Shown piece by piece: positions 36,272 to 45,953 of a stretch of DNA of 64,000 nt. The stretch is taken from contig OZ244823.1 in the NCBI GenBank assembly GCA_965220365.1, positions 1,426,001-1,490,000 on the forward strand. Reading direction: 5' to 3'. This DNA is from Bin80 sp965220365. Lineage in GTDB: Bacteria > Bacteroidota > Rhodothermia > Rhodothermales > Bin80. The position numbers and the translations under genes are program-made. The notes under the pieces are model-generated. The model was not told the DNA's origin, did not search any database, and was given only the letters and a program-made list of their open reading frames with translations. The first letter of the stretch is position 1. The number at the start of each line of letters is the position of its first letter.

Positions 36272-39163
36272 TCACCTATCCGGTTTCGTAGCTTTGCCTC
36301 CATGGACACTGGGTTCAGTGCACCATTGCTCGCGAAGGACTGCAAGATTATCGAGCAGGTCATCTTCAATCCCCAGCAAGGATATCAGCACCGCATGATC
36401 CAGTGCGATGCGTGAGTCATCCTGGTAGGCCTCATTCGCGGGAAGAAAGTCCCGGTCACGAAAATCTTTAAAAATTTGTTCGCTGAGTACCAATTGCTCC
36501 TTGTTAAAGATTTTCACGTCAATAGACAAGAGCCGAGGCAGGCGTGAAATTGTGAGTCGAGCTCGTCCCTGCTGTTGTCTTGTTCCAGCCCACCAGAAGG
36601 AGATCAGCCCGAGAGTCGTATTAGCCCAAAGCACTAGCGGAATCTCCCATTTTTTATCAGTAATAAAATTCGGCCATGCAGCTCCTCCAAGGGAAGGCTG
36701 CTCTGTTATACAAGCAGCCAGTGGCTGAGAGTTGATCTGAAAATCACGATTAAAATGCAACCGGGATGCTCCGTCAAACCATAACTGCGCAGCCTGTTTG
36801 CGGAAATCCTTTCGACTTGTTCCCTGCCGGTCTGGACGAACGATCAGTTGTCGCTCACGGCTAGCATCGTGCCCCCACAAGATCGGATACTCTGGCGCCT
36901 GAGATATAGTCTCGAGATCAAAAGGTCCACGTGGTTCTCCGCTACTGGTTCGGCCAATGATATCCCGGTCCAAATAGCCCCGATGTCCGAGTTTTCCGAG
37001 CTCACAGACAGGTATAGACACCGACGATCCCATTCGAGGTAATAGCAGTTTGCCTTCGGCTAGAGAGTTCATACATATGACCAATGAAGCCTCTCGAATA
37101 CCAAGACCAATCCAGTTCCTGGATCGGAAAAAGTTACCAGCTTGTTCTGTCTTAGTCAACTGGATCTTCCCTGCGTCTTGAGTGTGATCGTGCTGACTTT
37201 GTTCAATCATCTTGGCAATGATCGCGCCCTCCAGTTGAGTTCGGGGTCGACGCAATAAATTCACCACAAAAATATCACTCAGATCCTTGTCGTTCTCTTT
37301 CTTGCGGGTCGCAACCAGAAGTACCTCTGCCATACCCGTATCCGCAGAAAAGGCCCGGTCAGTGCTCCCATCGGTCGCAATTCCAACAATAAGAATGTCC
37401 TTGTAGTGCTGATAAATCAATTTACGCGCGTTTTCCCATGCCTTGCCCTGCATAAATGAGGCTGGAAGGACTAAAGCGAGAATGCCGCCAGAACGGAGTT
37501 TTGCGTGCGCTAAATCAATAAAGTTCGACGCAAGCCCCGCATTCCCATGCCCCGCTGGAGTGGCTAGTCCTTTCTTGAGTTCTTTAAGACGTAAAGACAT
37601 CTTCGCCTGCTCCTCTTCCCTTGTTCTGAACCCGGCGAACGAAGGAATGGGAACGTCAGTCGCTTCATGGTTGGTTGGTCGTGTAAATGGAGGGTTCATA
37701 ATGACGAGATCCATAGAACCATGCGGGACTTCCACGACAGCCCCCTCAGGATCATCTGCCATGGCACCTTTCCCAGTTAAAGCTTTGCGCCCCGTGCCGA
37801 ATATGGCGCGCGTTTCATCCGCCTGCATCAGATCAAGGGATCCAATAGAGATCCCGTTTTCGTTCCCGTTCTCTCCATAAGGCATAGTGATAATACGCGT
37901 GTGGCCGTACGCTTTGTCGGGATGCATTCCAGAGAGGGTTGCGGCTGTCAAATGCACGGCAGAAGGCATGATATCGGCCGCAATCAACACTGACTCCATC
38001 ATCTTTTCATGCAGTATCCCATCGTCCTCACCTGTTCGCCGATAACGGGATGCAAACGCATGATAAGTTGCTCCCAACAGTGCACCGGTTCCACAGGCCA
38101 GATCTGCCGTCCTGAGTGCGGTAATTTGTTCGGGATCACTCCAATCAATGCTGAGACGAAAAACCGCCAACTCGGCCAGAAGTGTGGCAGAAGCTGGCAG
38201 AGTGTAAAAGGTGGCCAGAAACTTGCGATCTGTAATGAGTTGTTGGAACATACGCCCAGACAGGTCCTGAATATCTGCAGCACCGAAGCGTTCCAATTCG
38301 GAGGCCATCTGTTCCAATATATCGATGACGCCCTGTGCATCTCTCTCGGGTAATATTTTGAAAAGATCAGATGCCAAACTGAAAATTGGCCAGTAATTGA
38401 TGTTTAAAATATCACGCCAACATCCAATCACCTTTGATCTGATAATTGTTCCAAGCTCATTCTTGTAGTGTTCGAGGTAGTTGATTTCTGGATAGAGCCG
38501 GGCAAGGCGCATATGGAAGATCACCGCGTTGGCCAGGATGGCCATGGCCATTCGAGTCGTTTGCTCTCCTTCTTCCTGATGTAGCTTTTCTGCAAGTTGC
38601 CCAAGGATGTAGTTCGGAGCACGAAACTGTAAGTATCCTGCTGCTTGACTGACTCCCAATTCCAGGATTTTGACACCCTTTGCAACCCGTCGTTCGGATA
38701 AAGCTACCGTCTCAATGCAATTTGCCAAATCGTCCAGACCACCTTCAAGCCATCCGCTATTTGGCCACCGCTCATTTTCGCCAAATAAATTTTCTTGGCC
38801 ATCATAGGTAAAAACTGCGAAAACATAACGTGCATTCCGTACCGCAGAATCAAGGTTTTCCTGTTCAATCTCTCTGAGAGATGCGGGCAGCTTGACTGCG
38901 ATACACTGCTCCACCTCTTCTTTGGTAAGCTTGATAATCTGTCCGAGCCGTTTGTGCGTGTCAGACTCCACCGTAGCAGCAGGAAAAAATTCGGTTTCCA
39001 AAATTACGGTGAGCGCACCCACATGTGAAACAACGATATCCGGCTGCTTCATCTTCTCCACGAACACGTTCGTCTGTTCAGCACGAGCATTCCAGCCTGG
39101 ATGCTTGCTTCTCAGGCACTCTGCAAGTTTCGCATTCACAGTCTTTTCGGAATTTGAAGGCAT
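36272..39163 (-). CDS. Large N6-adenine DNA methylase with N-terminal nuclease-like region
   Basis: 963 residues. The SAM-binding motif ADLACGTGALLGA (near residue 348) and the catalytic motif IV MNPPFTRP (near 490) place it with gamma-type N6-adenine methylases of the Type I/IIG kind. The first 90 residues (QPDIVVSHVGALTVILETEF, then AATVESDTHKRLG) look like a PD-(D/E)xK-type fold, except that the expected ExK reads ETE. After the methylase domain about 350 residues could be the target-recognition part. It has no adjacent specificity, helicase or nuclease gene, so it may be a single-chain restriction-modification enzyme, a solitary methylase or a phage-defence component. It lies inside an insert bounded by amidohydrolase repeats. 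Confidence 0.75.
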   Translation of the reverse strand: MPSNSEKTVNAKLAECLRSKHPGWNARAEQTNVFVEKMKQPDIVVSHVGALTVILETEFFPAATVESDTHKRLGQIIKLTKEEVEQCIAVKLPASLREIEQENLDSAVRNARYVFAVFTYDGQENLFGENERWPNSGWLEGGLDDLANCIETVALSERRVAKGVKILELGVSQAAGYLQFRAPNYILGQLAEKLHQEEGEQTTRMAMAILANAVIFHMRLARLYPEINYLEHYKNELGTIIRSKVIGCWRDILNINYWPIFSLASDLFKILPERDAQGVIDILEQMASELERFGAADIQDLSGRMFQQLITDRKFLATFYTLPASATLLAELAVFRLSIDWSDPEQITALRTADLACGTGALLGATYHAFASRYRRTGEDDGILHEKMMESVLIAADIMPSAVHLTAATLSGMHPDKAYGHTRIITMPYGENGNENGISIGSLDLMQADETRAIFGTGRKALTGKGAMADDPEGAVVEVPHGSMDLVIMNPPFTRPTNHEATDVPIPSFAGFRTREEEQAKMSLRLKELKKGLATPAGHGNAGLASNFIDLAHAKLRSGGILALVLPASFMQGKAWENARKLIYQHYKDILIVGIATDGSTDRAFSADTGMAEVLLVATRKKENDKDLSDIFVVNLLRRPRTQLEGAIIAKMIEQSQHDHTQDAGKIQLTKTEQAGNFFRSRNWIGLGIREASLVICMNSLAEGKLLLPRMGSSVSIPVCELGKLGHRGYLDRDIIGRTSSGEPRGPFDLETISQAPEYPILWGHDASRERQLIVRPDRQGTSRKDFRKQAAQLWFDGASRLHFNRDFQINSQPLAACITEQPSLGGAAWPNFITDKKWEIPLVLWANTTLGLISFWWAGTRQQQGRARLTISRLPRLLSIDVKIFNKEQLVLSEQIFKDFRDRDFLPANEAYQDDSRIALDHAVLISLLGIEDDLLDNLAVLREQWCTEPSVHGGKATKPDR

Positions 39164-39386
39164 AAATCTTACAGAATGTTTTTCAAATTCCTTTCCACGA
39201 GGTTCAATGTTGGCTGGATTTTAAGCTGCAATCGAATTACTGGTGGAGTTCACAAAGTTGGCTTGTTATGTAACCTAAGTTTGTGTCATGCACACCCATT
39301 TTCCTTCCGGCAGGCGCATGAGCGAAGCGAAAAGGGAAATCATTTACGGTCCATTTAATTGCTACAGTGAATTTTCAGAGACAAAA
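39164..39386. other. Right end of the methylase insert
   Basis: About 220 bases between the methylase start and the amidohydrolase stop. Probably holds the methylase promoter. No integrase, attachment site or terminal repeat other than the amidohydrolase-derived direct repeat is visible. Confidence 0.4.
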
Positions 39387-40697
39387 TCAATTCTGATCAT
39401 GTTTATGCAGGCCGGGACTTCGTTGCAGAAACTCCTCGTAGAGTCGGGTATGTCTGCTTTCCATCGGGATTTCGTATCCGGCAATGAATACATGATGGAT
39501 CGTAGTTGCTGTTTCAAATGGGTCTCCATCGGCAACAAAAAACGTTGCCTCCTTGCCCACTTCAAGGGATCCGAGCCTGTCACTCACACCAAAAATTTCA
39601 GCAGGGTTGATGGTTACCGCGCGAAGGGCTTCCTCCAGGGGCAATCCGTAAGCAGTTGCGAATCCGGCATGATAGGGCAGGTTGCGTGCGTTGGCAGTGT
39701 CATCCGAGCGGAGAGCAATTTTCACACCCGCTGCATGCATGAGGCCCGCATTCTTGTATGCTTTGTCAAAACGGTCACTTTGCCGAGTCGGGATACTAAG
39801 AACTGGCCCAACCAGACATGGAATCCCAGCTTCGGCGATTTTGTCCGCGACACGCCATCCCTCCGCAAGACCGCTGAAGAGCACGCGGTCAATACCACGG
39901 GTCTGAACCCACTCAATAGCAGCAAGGATGTCATTCGCTGCATTGACCTGAATAATGAGTGTCTGTTCCCCTTGGATGACCTCTCTCAGCGCCTCCATGG
40001 AAGGTACATATTCAGGTCTACGTCCATCTTCTGGGCGGGTCTGATAGGTAGAGTCAATCCGATGATGTAATTCTGCACTGTCCCAAGTGTCATTGAGCTT
40101 CTTCATGGCTTCGTCTGCTGCTTTCTTCACCTCTTCTTCCGACCGGGAATCAAATCGACCTCTGCGACCTGTAGCGGGGAACCGAAGGATTACCCCTTCA
40201 AATCCGGCAAACATTTGTTGTGGGGTATAGCCATGAAGGTTGATCAACGCGGCTTGCCCGGGAAGCATGCCACCGGACGGGACAGTGAGGACGGTTGTTA
40301 CCCCGCTAACTCTCGTAACTGGAATGGCAACACCATTCGGGTTGACTGCGGTGAGGGCTTTCATTTGTGGTGACAGATCACCGAGCTCTGAAGCATCACG
40401 GGTTTCCGGCAGTGACCCCACCTCTACAAGCCCCATCTGCGTCCCCGAGTCAATCATGCCGGGATAGACGCTCAATCCCGCCAGATCAATCACCCTGGCA
40501 TCCTCCGGTATATCTACGGTTGCGCCAATTTGAATGATTTTGCCGTCCTGAACCAGGATCGTTCCATTCTCAATGGTTCCCTGAGTGACGGTAACAATAC
40601 GCGCGTTGGTCAGTGCAGTCACTGTATCCATCCTCTCTGGAGACGGTGGAAGCAATAAGGTGACAGCAACAAGCAGTGAATAGAATAGGGACATCAT
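39387..40697 (-). CDS. Amidohydrolase-family protein without metal-ligand histidines
   Basis: 436 residues from ATG 40697, which overlaps the upstream stop (TAATG). Signal-like N-terminus (MMSLFYSLLVAVTLLL). The imidazolonepropionase-like fold is evident: ALTNARIVTVTQGTIENG, GLSVYPGMIDSGTQMG, INPAEIFGVSDRLGSLEVGKEA. However, the first metal motif HxH reads DSGTQMG, the later His positions read IIQVNAAND and VLFSGLAEG, so the usual zinc site is missing. It is probably non-catalytic or uses different chemistry; it may partner the complete enzyme encoded directly upstream. Exported. Its last ~200 bases are repeated at 35955. Confidence 0.8.
   Translation of the reverse strand: MMSLFYSLLVAVTLLLPPSPERMDTVTALTNARIVTVTQGTIENGTILVQDGKIIQIGATVDIPEDARVIDLAGLSVYPGMIDSGTQMGLVEVGSLPETRDASELGDLSPQMKALTAVNPNGVAIPVTRVSGVTTVLTVPSGGMLPGQAALINLHGYTPQQMFAGFEGVILRFPATGRRGRFDSRSEEEVKKAADEAMKKLNDTWDSAELHHRIDSTYQTRPEDGRRPEYVPSMEALREVIQGEQTLIIQVNAANDILAAIEWVQTRGIDRVLFSGLAEGWRVADKIAEAGIPCLVGPVLSIPTRQSDRFDKAYKNAGLMHAAGVKIALRSDDTANARNLPYHAGFATAYGLPLEEALRAVTINPAEIFGVSDRLGSLEVGKEATFFVADGDPFETATTIHHVFIAGYEIPMESRHTRLYEEFLQRSPGLHKHDQN
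39402..39600 (-). repeat. Right copy of the 199-bp direct repeat flanking the methylase insert
   Basis: This is the 3' coding end of the intact amidohydrolase gene; the diverged left copy is at 35955-36153 in the same orientation. Both begin TTTATGCAGG and end CCAAAAATTTCA. Confidence 0.85.
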
Positions 40698-42082
40698 TAA
40701 TTGCTTTCCAGGAAGTCGTAGAGGTCCAGTGAACCTTCGTACAGGCACTGGTGTGTATCGTCGTGTGAGTGCAGGACTACCGTATCAACGGTGCTTTCAG
40801 GATCTACGATCAAGCGCATATCATCGGTGTCCGCTTCAATATCAAAGTAGACGATGCCATCAACAACCGTCTTTTGATTGATTGCATAAACCGAAAGTGG
40901 GTGACGGTCAAAGATCGCCAGATCTCCTTCTTTGCCCACCTCAATAGAACCAATGCGGTCACCAATACCAAGTTGTATTGCCGGGTTGATCGTGATGAGC
41001 GCTAGGGCCTCGTCATCACTGAGGTCGCCGTATTTCTGCGATTTTGCCGCTTCATGGTACAAGTGACGATTGAGTTCTCCTGAGTCCGAGTTAATGGAGG
41101 TGAGTACGCCGTTACGGGTCAAGATTGCTGCGTTGTAGGCGGTTGAATAGTACACCTCAAATTTGTACCCCCACCAGTCAGCGAAGACAGAGGCACTGGC
41201 TCCGAACTCGGCAAGCTCGGGAGCAATCTTAAAACCTTCATTGACGTGCTGTAGCGTGATTTGGTCAACACCAAAGTCTTCCAGTACCCCCAGAAGCATT
41301 AGAATTTCATCCGCACGGTATGAATGACAGTGGATCAGGATATCACCATTGAGGATGTCTGCCATGACTTCCAGTTGGCTATTATAGGCAGGAGGGATTG
41401 CACGCGGATTTGTTTTTGCATTCTCTTCATACTGCGCCCAGGCTTCCTGATAGCGCTGTGCTTTCGCAAAAGTCTCGCGCAGCACATATTCGACACCCAT
41501 ACGGGATGCAGGACGTTTGTTGTTTCCGCGGCCGTGTACTCGTGTAGGGTTCTCACCAAGGGCAAATTTGATTGTACGTGGGGCTCCAGCCATACGTAGT
41601 TCATCTGGATCCAAAAGTCCCCATCGATGCTTAATCGTTTCATTCCGTCCCCCAATCACGTTGGCAGATCCATGCATCACATGAGAGGAGGTCACTCCCC
41701 CTGCCAGAGCACGGTAGATGGCAATACTATAGGGGTTGAGTACATCTCCAACGGATACCTGGGCCGTGACGGGTGCAGACGATTCGTTCACATTGCTAAT
41801 GCCGATATGCGAATGTGCATCAATAATTCCAGGCATGACATACATGCCCGTGGCGTCAATCACAGGGATCTCCTGAGATGCGCTCAACTGCTCCCCTAGA
41901 GCTGTAATGATCCCGTCCTGGATCAATACATCTGTGTTTTCTAGGGTCCCATTCGTGATGGTTAGTACGGTGGCATTGCGGACCAACAGGTCCCCGGTGG
42001 GTATTTCTTGCGCTACAGAGTTTATCGCAATCGATAGTAGTGCGACAAGGAAAACGGTTTTTAGCTTCATTGGATCAGTCAT
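40697..42082 (-). CDS. Exported amidohydrolase with complete metal site
   Basis: 461 residues from ATG 42082 (ATGACTGA overlap with the upstream stop); ATG 42070 begins the signal peptide directly (MKLKTVFLVALLSIAINSVAQ). The imidazolonepropionase-like site is complete: GIIDAHSHIG (HxH), ILIHCHSYRADE, ITLQHVNEGF and SINSDSGELNRH (Asp). It should hydrolyse a cyclic amide, peptide or related bond in the periplasm using one or two zinc ions; the substrate is unknown. It is the middle gene of three overlapping amidohydrolase genes, the other two lacking ligands. Confidence 0.88.
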   Translation of the reverse strand: MTDPMKLKTVFLVALLSIAINSVAQEIPTGDLLVRNATVLTITNGTLENTDVLIQDGIITALGEQLSASQEIPVIDATGMYVMPGIIDAHSHIGISNVNESSAPVTAQVSVGDVLNPYSIAIYRALAGGVTSSHVMHGSANVIGGRNETIKHRWGLLDPDELRMAGAPRTIKFALGENPTRVHGRGNNKRPASRMGVEYVLRETFAKAQRYQEAWAQYEENAKTNPRAIPPAYNSQLEVMADILNGDILIHCHSYRADEILMLLGVLEDFGVDQITLQHVNEGFKIAPELAEFGASASVFADWWGYKFEVYYSTAYNAAILTRNGVLTSINSDSGELNRHLYHEAAKSQKYGDLSDDEALALITINPAIQLGIGDRIGSIEVGKEGDLAIFDRHPLSVYAINQKTVVDGIVYFDIEADTDDMRLIVDPESTVDTVVLHSHDDTHQCLYEGSLDLYDFLESN

Positions 42083-43862
42083 AGAACTGTGTTGACTTCT
42101 CAGGGCCCGATGTTCGCGTACCGGATACCGATACCGGACCGACGTTTGGCACATCAAAAGAGCCATTCATTGAATCGGCGTCTAATGTGAGCGAGGAATT
42201 GATTGTACCAAACCCTCCTGCATTAAAGGAGAAGGTCAGCACATTATCAGTCAGAGCAATATATTCAAGTGGGCTGGCTTCCGGTGCGATTTCCACGATC
42301 AAGGTGCCAGACCAGTCATCATCTGAGCCGTTGATCGTGAGCGTCCCCGCAATCTCACCATCTGGCGAGGAGATGGTCAGCGACCATGTTCCAGCGGGGT
42401 TGGCTCCTGCTCCGCCACCGGTACCGGAGGATTTTTTCGGTGGTTCCACGTCATACTTACGGCCATCAACGAAGACGTACCGAATCTCTCCGTCTTCGTC
42501 GAAGATGGATCCTTTTGTGACCACTAGGTTCCCCATTTTTCCAACTTCAACGGTTCCCATACTGGACGTAAGTCCGAGAATTTCCGCTGGGGTGGTGGTG
42601 AGGGCTGCCAAGGCTGCGGTCTCAGAAAGCCCTTCACCGACCATTTTTCTCACATTAGTCAAAAGGTCAGAGGGAGAGGCACCTCCAGTTGAAAATCCAA
42701 AGGAGAGTCCCTCTGCTTCAAGCGTAGCGGCATTACTGACGTGGGTCTTGTAGGCCATATGACGCCGGGTTTCCAAATTTTCCTTCTCTATGGCAATGTC
42801 TGTAAATGAGGTGACCCGCAGATCTGGATCGTAATCTAGATGCATTACCTCAGGCAGTGCAATCGGCGCATCGGTTGGGGTAGCTCTTGTGGAGTCAGTT
42901 GGCGGCTCCGTTTTGTCTTTCTGGAGTTCTTTTGGGAGTTCGAGAGTCAATAGGAGGGGCAGATTTGCTGACTTTAGTTTATCGATGGCATCAAAGCTCT
43001 GACTGAGGCCAGTCAGCACCGCGGGGAAACCCAACTCTTTCTGAACGGACAGTACCCGGTGTAAATCAAGAACCCCGTCGGTTTGAAAGAAAATAGGCCG
43101 ATTCCCCTCCAGCACAGGGAACATGGCGTAGTGGACCGGATCATAGCGAGGACGTTCGAGGCCAGTTGGATTCTCATTGTATAACTGTTCAACTCGGTGA
43201 CGTCGCTCAGACTCTCTGTACAGCTGGCGCAGTTTAGCAATGACTGCCATGTCAGTACCTGGATACATTCTACGTGCTCCGCTGAGCTGTGCATACAGGG
43301 CAGTCTCTCCGCGGTACACCATCTCATTTGGAGTATCACCTCCCAGGAGGATGATTGCCCCCAAGCCGGGCAGCATACGGCCCCTGGGAACAACATGCGC
43401 AGCGGTGAAGCCGGATTCCCGCATAGAGGCAATGCGTTTATCTTTAGGGTCAAGTAAACCGCGAACATCTCTGTGTGGTAGGACCCCTGCTAACTCGTTC
43501 GGCGGGTTGGCTGGGTCGTCGGGGCGTTCCTGCTCAGGTTGCTGTTTCGGTTGAGGAATCCCTGTATGCGAGAGACCATCGATGAAGCCGGCATAAACGG
43601 TTAGAGAATCTGCTGGTATTTCAATTGCATCAAAGGGGATCACTGCATTGGGTCCGACTGCTACGATCAGGCCATCCCGGATGATTACGTTGCTTCGTTC
43701 TCGAATCTGGCCAGGAGACTGGATAACATGTGCGTTGGTAAGCGCAATGGTTCGAGTCACATCGGGAATAGACTCTCCGCTATTGACCTGTGCCTTTATG
43801 GGTAGGTTGATCAACAGAACGCAGCATATAGCGACAGCAAAGGTAGAGTAGTTAACACGCAT
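42075..43862 (-). CDS. Amidohydrolase-family protein with degenerate metal site and extra C-terminal beta domain
   Basis: 595 residues with signal peptide (AICCVLLINLPIKAQ). The amidohydrolase frame is recognisable (ALTNAHVIQSPGQIRERSNV, SLTVYAGFIDGLSHTG, GLTSSMGTVEVGKMGNLVV), but the HxH motif reads GLSH and the later His positions read IFFQTDG and VLTGLSQ, so zinc binding is doubtful. After a GTGGGAGANPAG linker, about 100 residues (TWSLTISSPDGEIAGTLTI ... ) form a beta-rich domain seen in other Bacteroidota proteins. First gene of the amidohydrolase operon; the start of the next gene overlaps its stop. Confidence 0.82.
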   Translation of the reverse strand: MRVNYSTFAVAICCVLLINLPIKAQVNSGESIPDVTRTIALTNAHVIQSPGQIRERSNVIIRDGLIVAVGPNAVIPFDAIEIPADSLTVYAGFIDGLSHTGIPQPKQQPEQERPDDPANPPNELAGVLPHRDVRGLLDPKDKRIASMRESGFTAAHVVPRGRMLPGLGAIILLGGDTPNEMVYRGETALYAQLSGARRMYPGTDMAVIAKLRQLYRESERRHRVEQLYNENPTGLERPRYDPVHYAMFPVLEGNRPIFFQTDGVLDLHRVLSVQKELGFPAVLTGLSQSFDAIDKLKSANLPLLLTLELPKELQKDKTEPPTDSTRATPTDAPIALPEVMHLDYDPDLRVTSFTDIAIEKENLETRRHMAYKTHVSNAATLEAEGLSFGFSTGGASPSDLLTNVRKMVGEGLSETAALAALTTTPAEILGLTSSMGTVEVGKMGNLVVTKGSIFDEDGEIRYVFVDGRKYDVEPPKKSSGTGGGAGANPAGTWSLTISSPDGEIAGTLTINGSDDDWSGTLIVEIAPEASPLEYIALTDNVLTFSFNAGGFGTINSSLTLDADSMNGSFDVPNVGPVSVSGTRTSGPEKSTQFYD

Positions 43863-43919
43863 AGGTAAATTGCGACAAATGGGCAGACAATATACGACGT
43901 ATGCTAATTGAGAGCATAT

Positions 43920-45707
43920 TTATGCGATCTGCAATTTCAATTGAGTCACACGTTGGGCAATTTTAGCACGATCCATAGACCGATATATTTTGGGCAGAGC
44001 CTCCTTGCTTGTACTCTCCAGTACAGCAACTAAGGCTTGGAGTTCTTTTTCCTCACTATTTTCCGGTGGAACAAAGTCTTCAACAACGGAGGTCAGGATT
44101 TCGGTTGTGACGGCGCGCGGGTCTCCGTGAATTGCAGCTGCACGAAATTTGGCACGCGTCAATAGGGCTTCCATATCTGCTCCGCTGTAGATTGTTTTTC
44201 CATTCAACAGAGCTTTGGGGACAGCTTCTTCAGGAAGGTCAATCTTTGTTCTGCGCATCATGACGCGCAGCAGTTCGAGGCGATCTTTCTGGGTAGATGG
44301 ATAAAAGAGTGCAATATGCTCTTCCGCTCGTCCTTGGCGCTTGAGATCCACTGGCATCAGATCTGGACGCGCAGTAATCAGAAAGAATATGATTCGTCCG
44401 CGGTGTTCCGGTTTGCTCATAAAGGAGGCAATCTGCCCGAAAACACGCTTAGAGACTCCCGAATCTCCCGCCGCATCCCGATTTCCCAGTGCTGCGTCTG
44501 CTTCGTCGATCATAACAGCAACCGGTGGCATAGCTTCCAGAAGATTCAAGATCCGCTCTAGGTTTCCTTCCGTTTGCCCTTGCCATTGTGAGCGAAAATT
44601 CTTTAGCTTCACCATGGGCACACCAATGTCATTGGCGAAGCATGTGATCATAAAAGTTTTCCCTGTCCCAACCGGTCCGCTCACCAGATACCCCATTGGC
44701 ATGACTTCGTGCATTCCCTGTTGTAGTGCAGATGCTGCTTGGCGCAGGTGAGTTTTTGCTTCAGCATACCCGGCTACATCATCCAGGCCATTGTTTGATT
44801 CAACGAATTCCAGCATTCCGAACGCAGATTCTTCAATCAAAGATTTTTTGAGTTTAGATAGATGATCGAAACTGAGATAGGTTTTATTTTCTAACGTATC
44901 GGCAAGGATGGTCTGCAGTTGGGTATATCCGAGACCAGGGGTGTTTTGTGAAAACTCTTCCAGGCCAAGGTCGGAGTGCTGCTCAAAGAGAGAGGTGGAA
45001 TCCTTCGTAGACCACTCTGCGAAAGCTAGGCGACCGTCTTTCTCAGGGAGGGGAATATTTATCTCGGCAGTCCAGGGACTCTGTACATGTTGCTGATTGA
45101 GGTCACTCAGATTTTCTGTAATCAGACAGATTGTAAAGTCATGCTCCAGGAACAGCGGATCATGTGCCCAGCGCTGCAGATTTACGAGTGCACTTCGATC
45201 TTCAGCGGAATACATGGATGCTTCCGCCATGGGAATAATGGTTTCGGCATAGTCAATAATGCAGGCGATTCTTTTTCTGGAGCCTAGGCGTAGTCGGAAG
45301 TAGTTGTCAAGGATGGACAGGACCTGCGACGGGTTTCGGGGTCGTTTTCGAGCAAATTCGGTCCCAAACAGGCTGTCGTGCCCCGAAACCGCGCGGTTGA
45401 AATCTTTTTGTGTTTCCGTGTCAAGGAAATGAATTCCAGCCGCCCGGTCATAAAGCACTACAATATCTCGGGCGGCGAATAGCTCATTTACCAGAAAGTG
45501 TGCCAATCCGACATAATCTACTTTGCCGGATTCAGGGTCTTCATGCCGCACAAGATCGCGGACATTACCATGGAGGATAAACTGGATTAACGTCTTGGTG
45601 AAATACTTACGTGCCAGTATTCGGGCCCATTCGGGGTAATGAGCGGTGTACTGGTCAAATTCTGACGTATGCTTTGGATCCTGCATGTGGTTTCCGAGAA
45701 TGGGCAA
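43920..45707 (-). CDS. AAA+ ATPase with two AAA-like regions, first one degenerate
   Basis: 595 residues. The C-terminal AAA module has Walker A GPVGTGKT (near residue 350), Walker B VAVMIDEADA and sensor region ITARPDLMPVDLKRQGRAEEH. The N-terminal half (FILHGNVRDLV, ACIIDYAETIIPMA, FTICLITENLSDL) has the pattern of an AAA fold without a P-loop. Cdc48/FtsH-like ATPases of this layout act as protein unfolding or remodelling motors, but no partner protease is encoded next to it. Start could also be ATG 45686 (MQDPKHTSEF). A 58-base gap precedes the amidohydrolase genes downstream. Confidence 0.8.
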   Translation of the reverse strand: MPILGNHMQDPKHTSEFDQYTAHYPEWARILARKYFTKTLIQFILHGNVRDLVRHEDPESGKVDYVGLAHFLVNELFAARDIVVLYDRAAGIHFLDTETQKDFNRAVSGHDSLFGTEFARKRPRNPSQVLSILDNYFRLRLGSRKRIACIIDYAETIIPMAEASMYSAEDRSALVNLQRWAHDPLFLEHDFTICLITENLSDLNQQHVQSPWTAEINIPLPEKDGRLAFAEWSTKDSTSLFEQHSDLGLEEFSQNTPGLGYTQLQTILADTLENKTYLSFDHLSKLKKSLIEESAFGMLEFVESNNGLDDVAGYAEAKTHLRQAASALQQGMHEVMPMGYLVSGPVGTGKTFMITCFANDIGVPMVKLKNFRSQWQGQTEGNLERILNLLEAMPPVAVMIDEADAALGNRDAAGDSGVSKRVFGQIASFMSKPEHRGRIIFFLITARPDLMPVDLKRQGRAEEHIALFYPSTQKDRLELLRVMMRRTKIDLPEEAVPKALLNGKTIYSGADMEALLTRAKFRAAAIHGDPRAVTTEILTSVVEDFVPPENSEEKELQALVAVLESTSKEALPKIYRSMDRAKIAQRVTQLKLQIA

Positions 45708-45953
45708 CGGGCGGAGGTTGTGATGTCAGCCTCTGGATTGGCCTAAAATTCGTTGCAGTAAGTTGGGAAGAACCTCCAGAAATGTCAGTCGCTTCTCCGT
45801 GAGTTATGGACAAATATAGGTATCAGGCACTTTTTATCAGTGGTATATTCGGACGCTTGTGTCCCTAAAAATCCTATAAACCTAGTACCATCGCCGTATT
45901 GACAGTACTGTTGACTAATCACTGTTTCGTCGTAGGCTACCTTAAACATTAAT

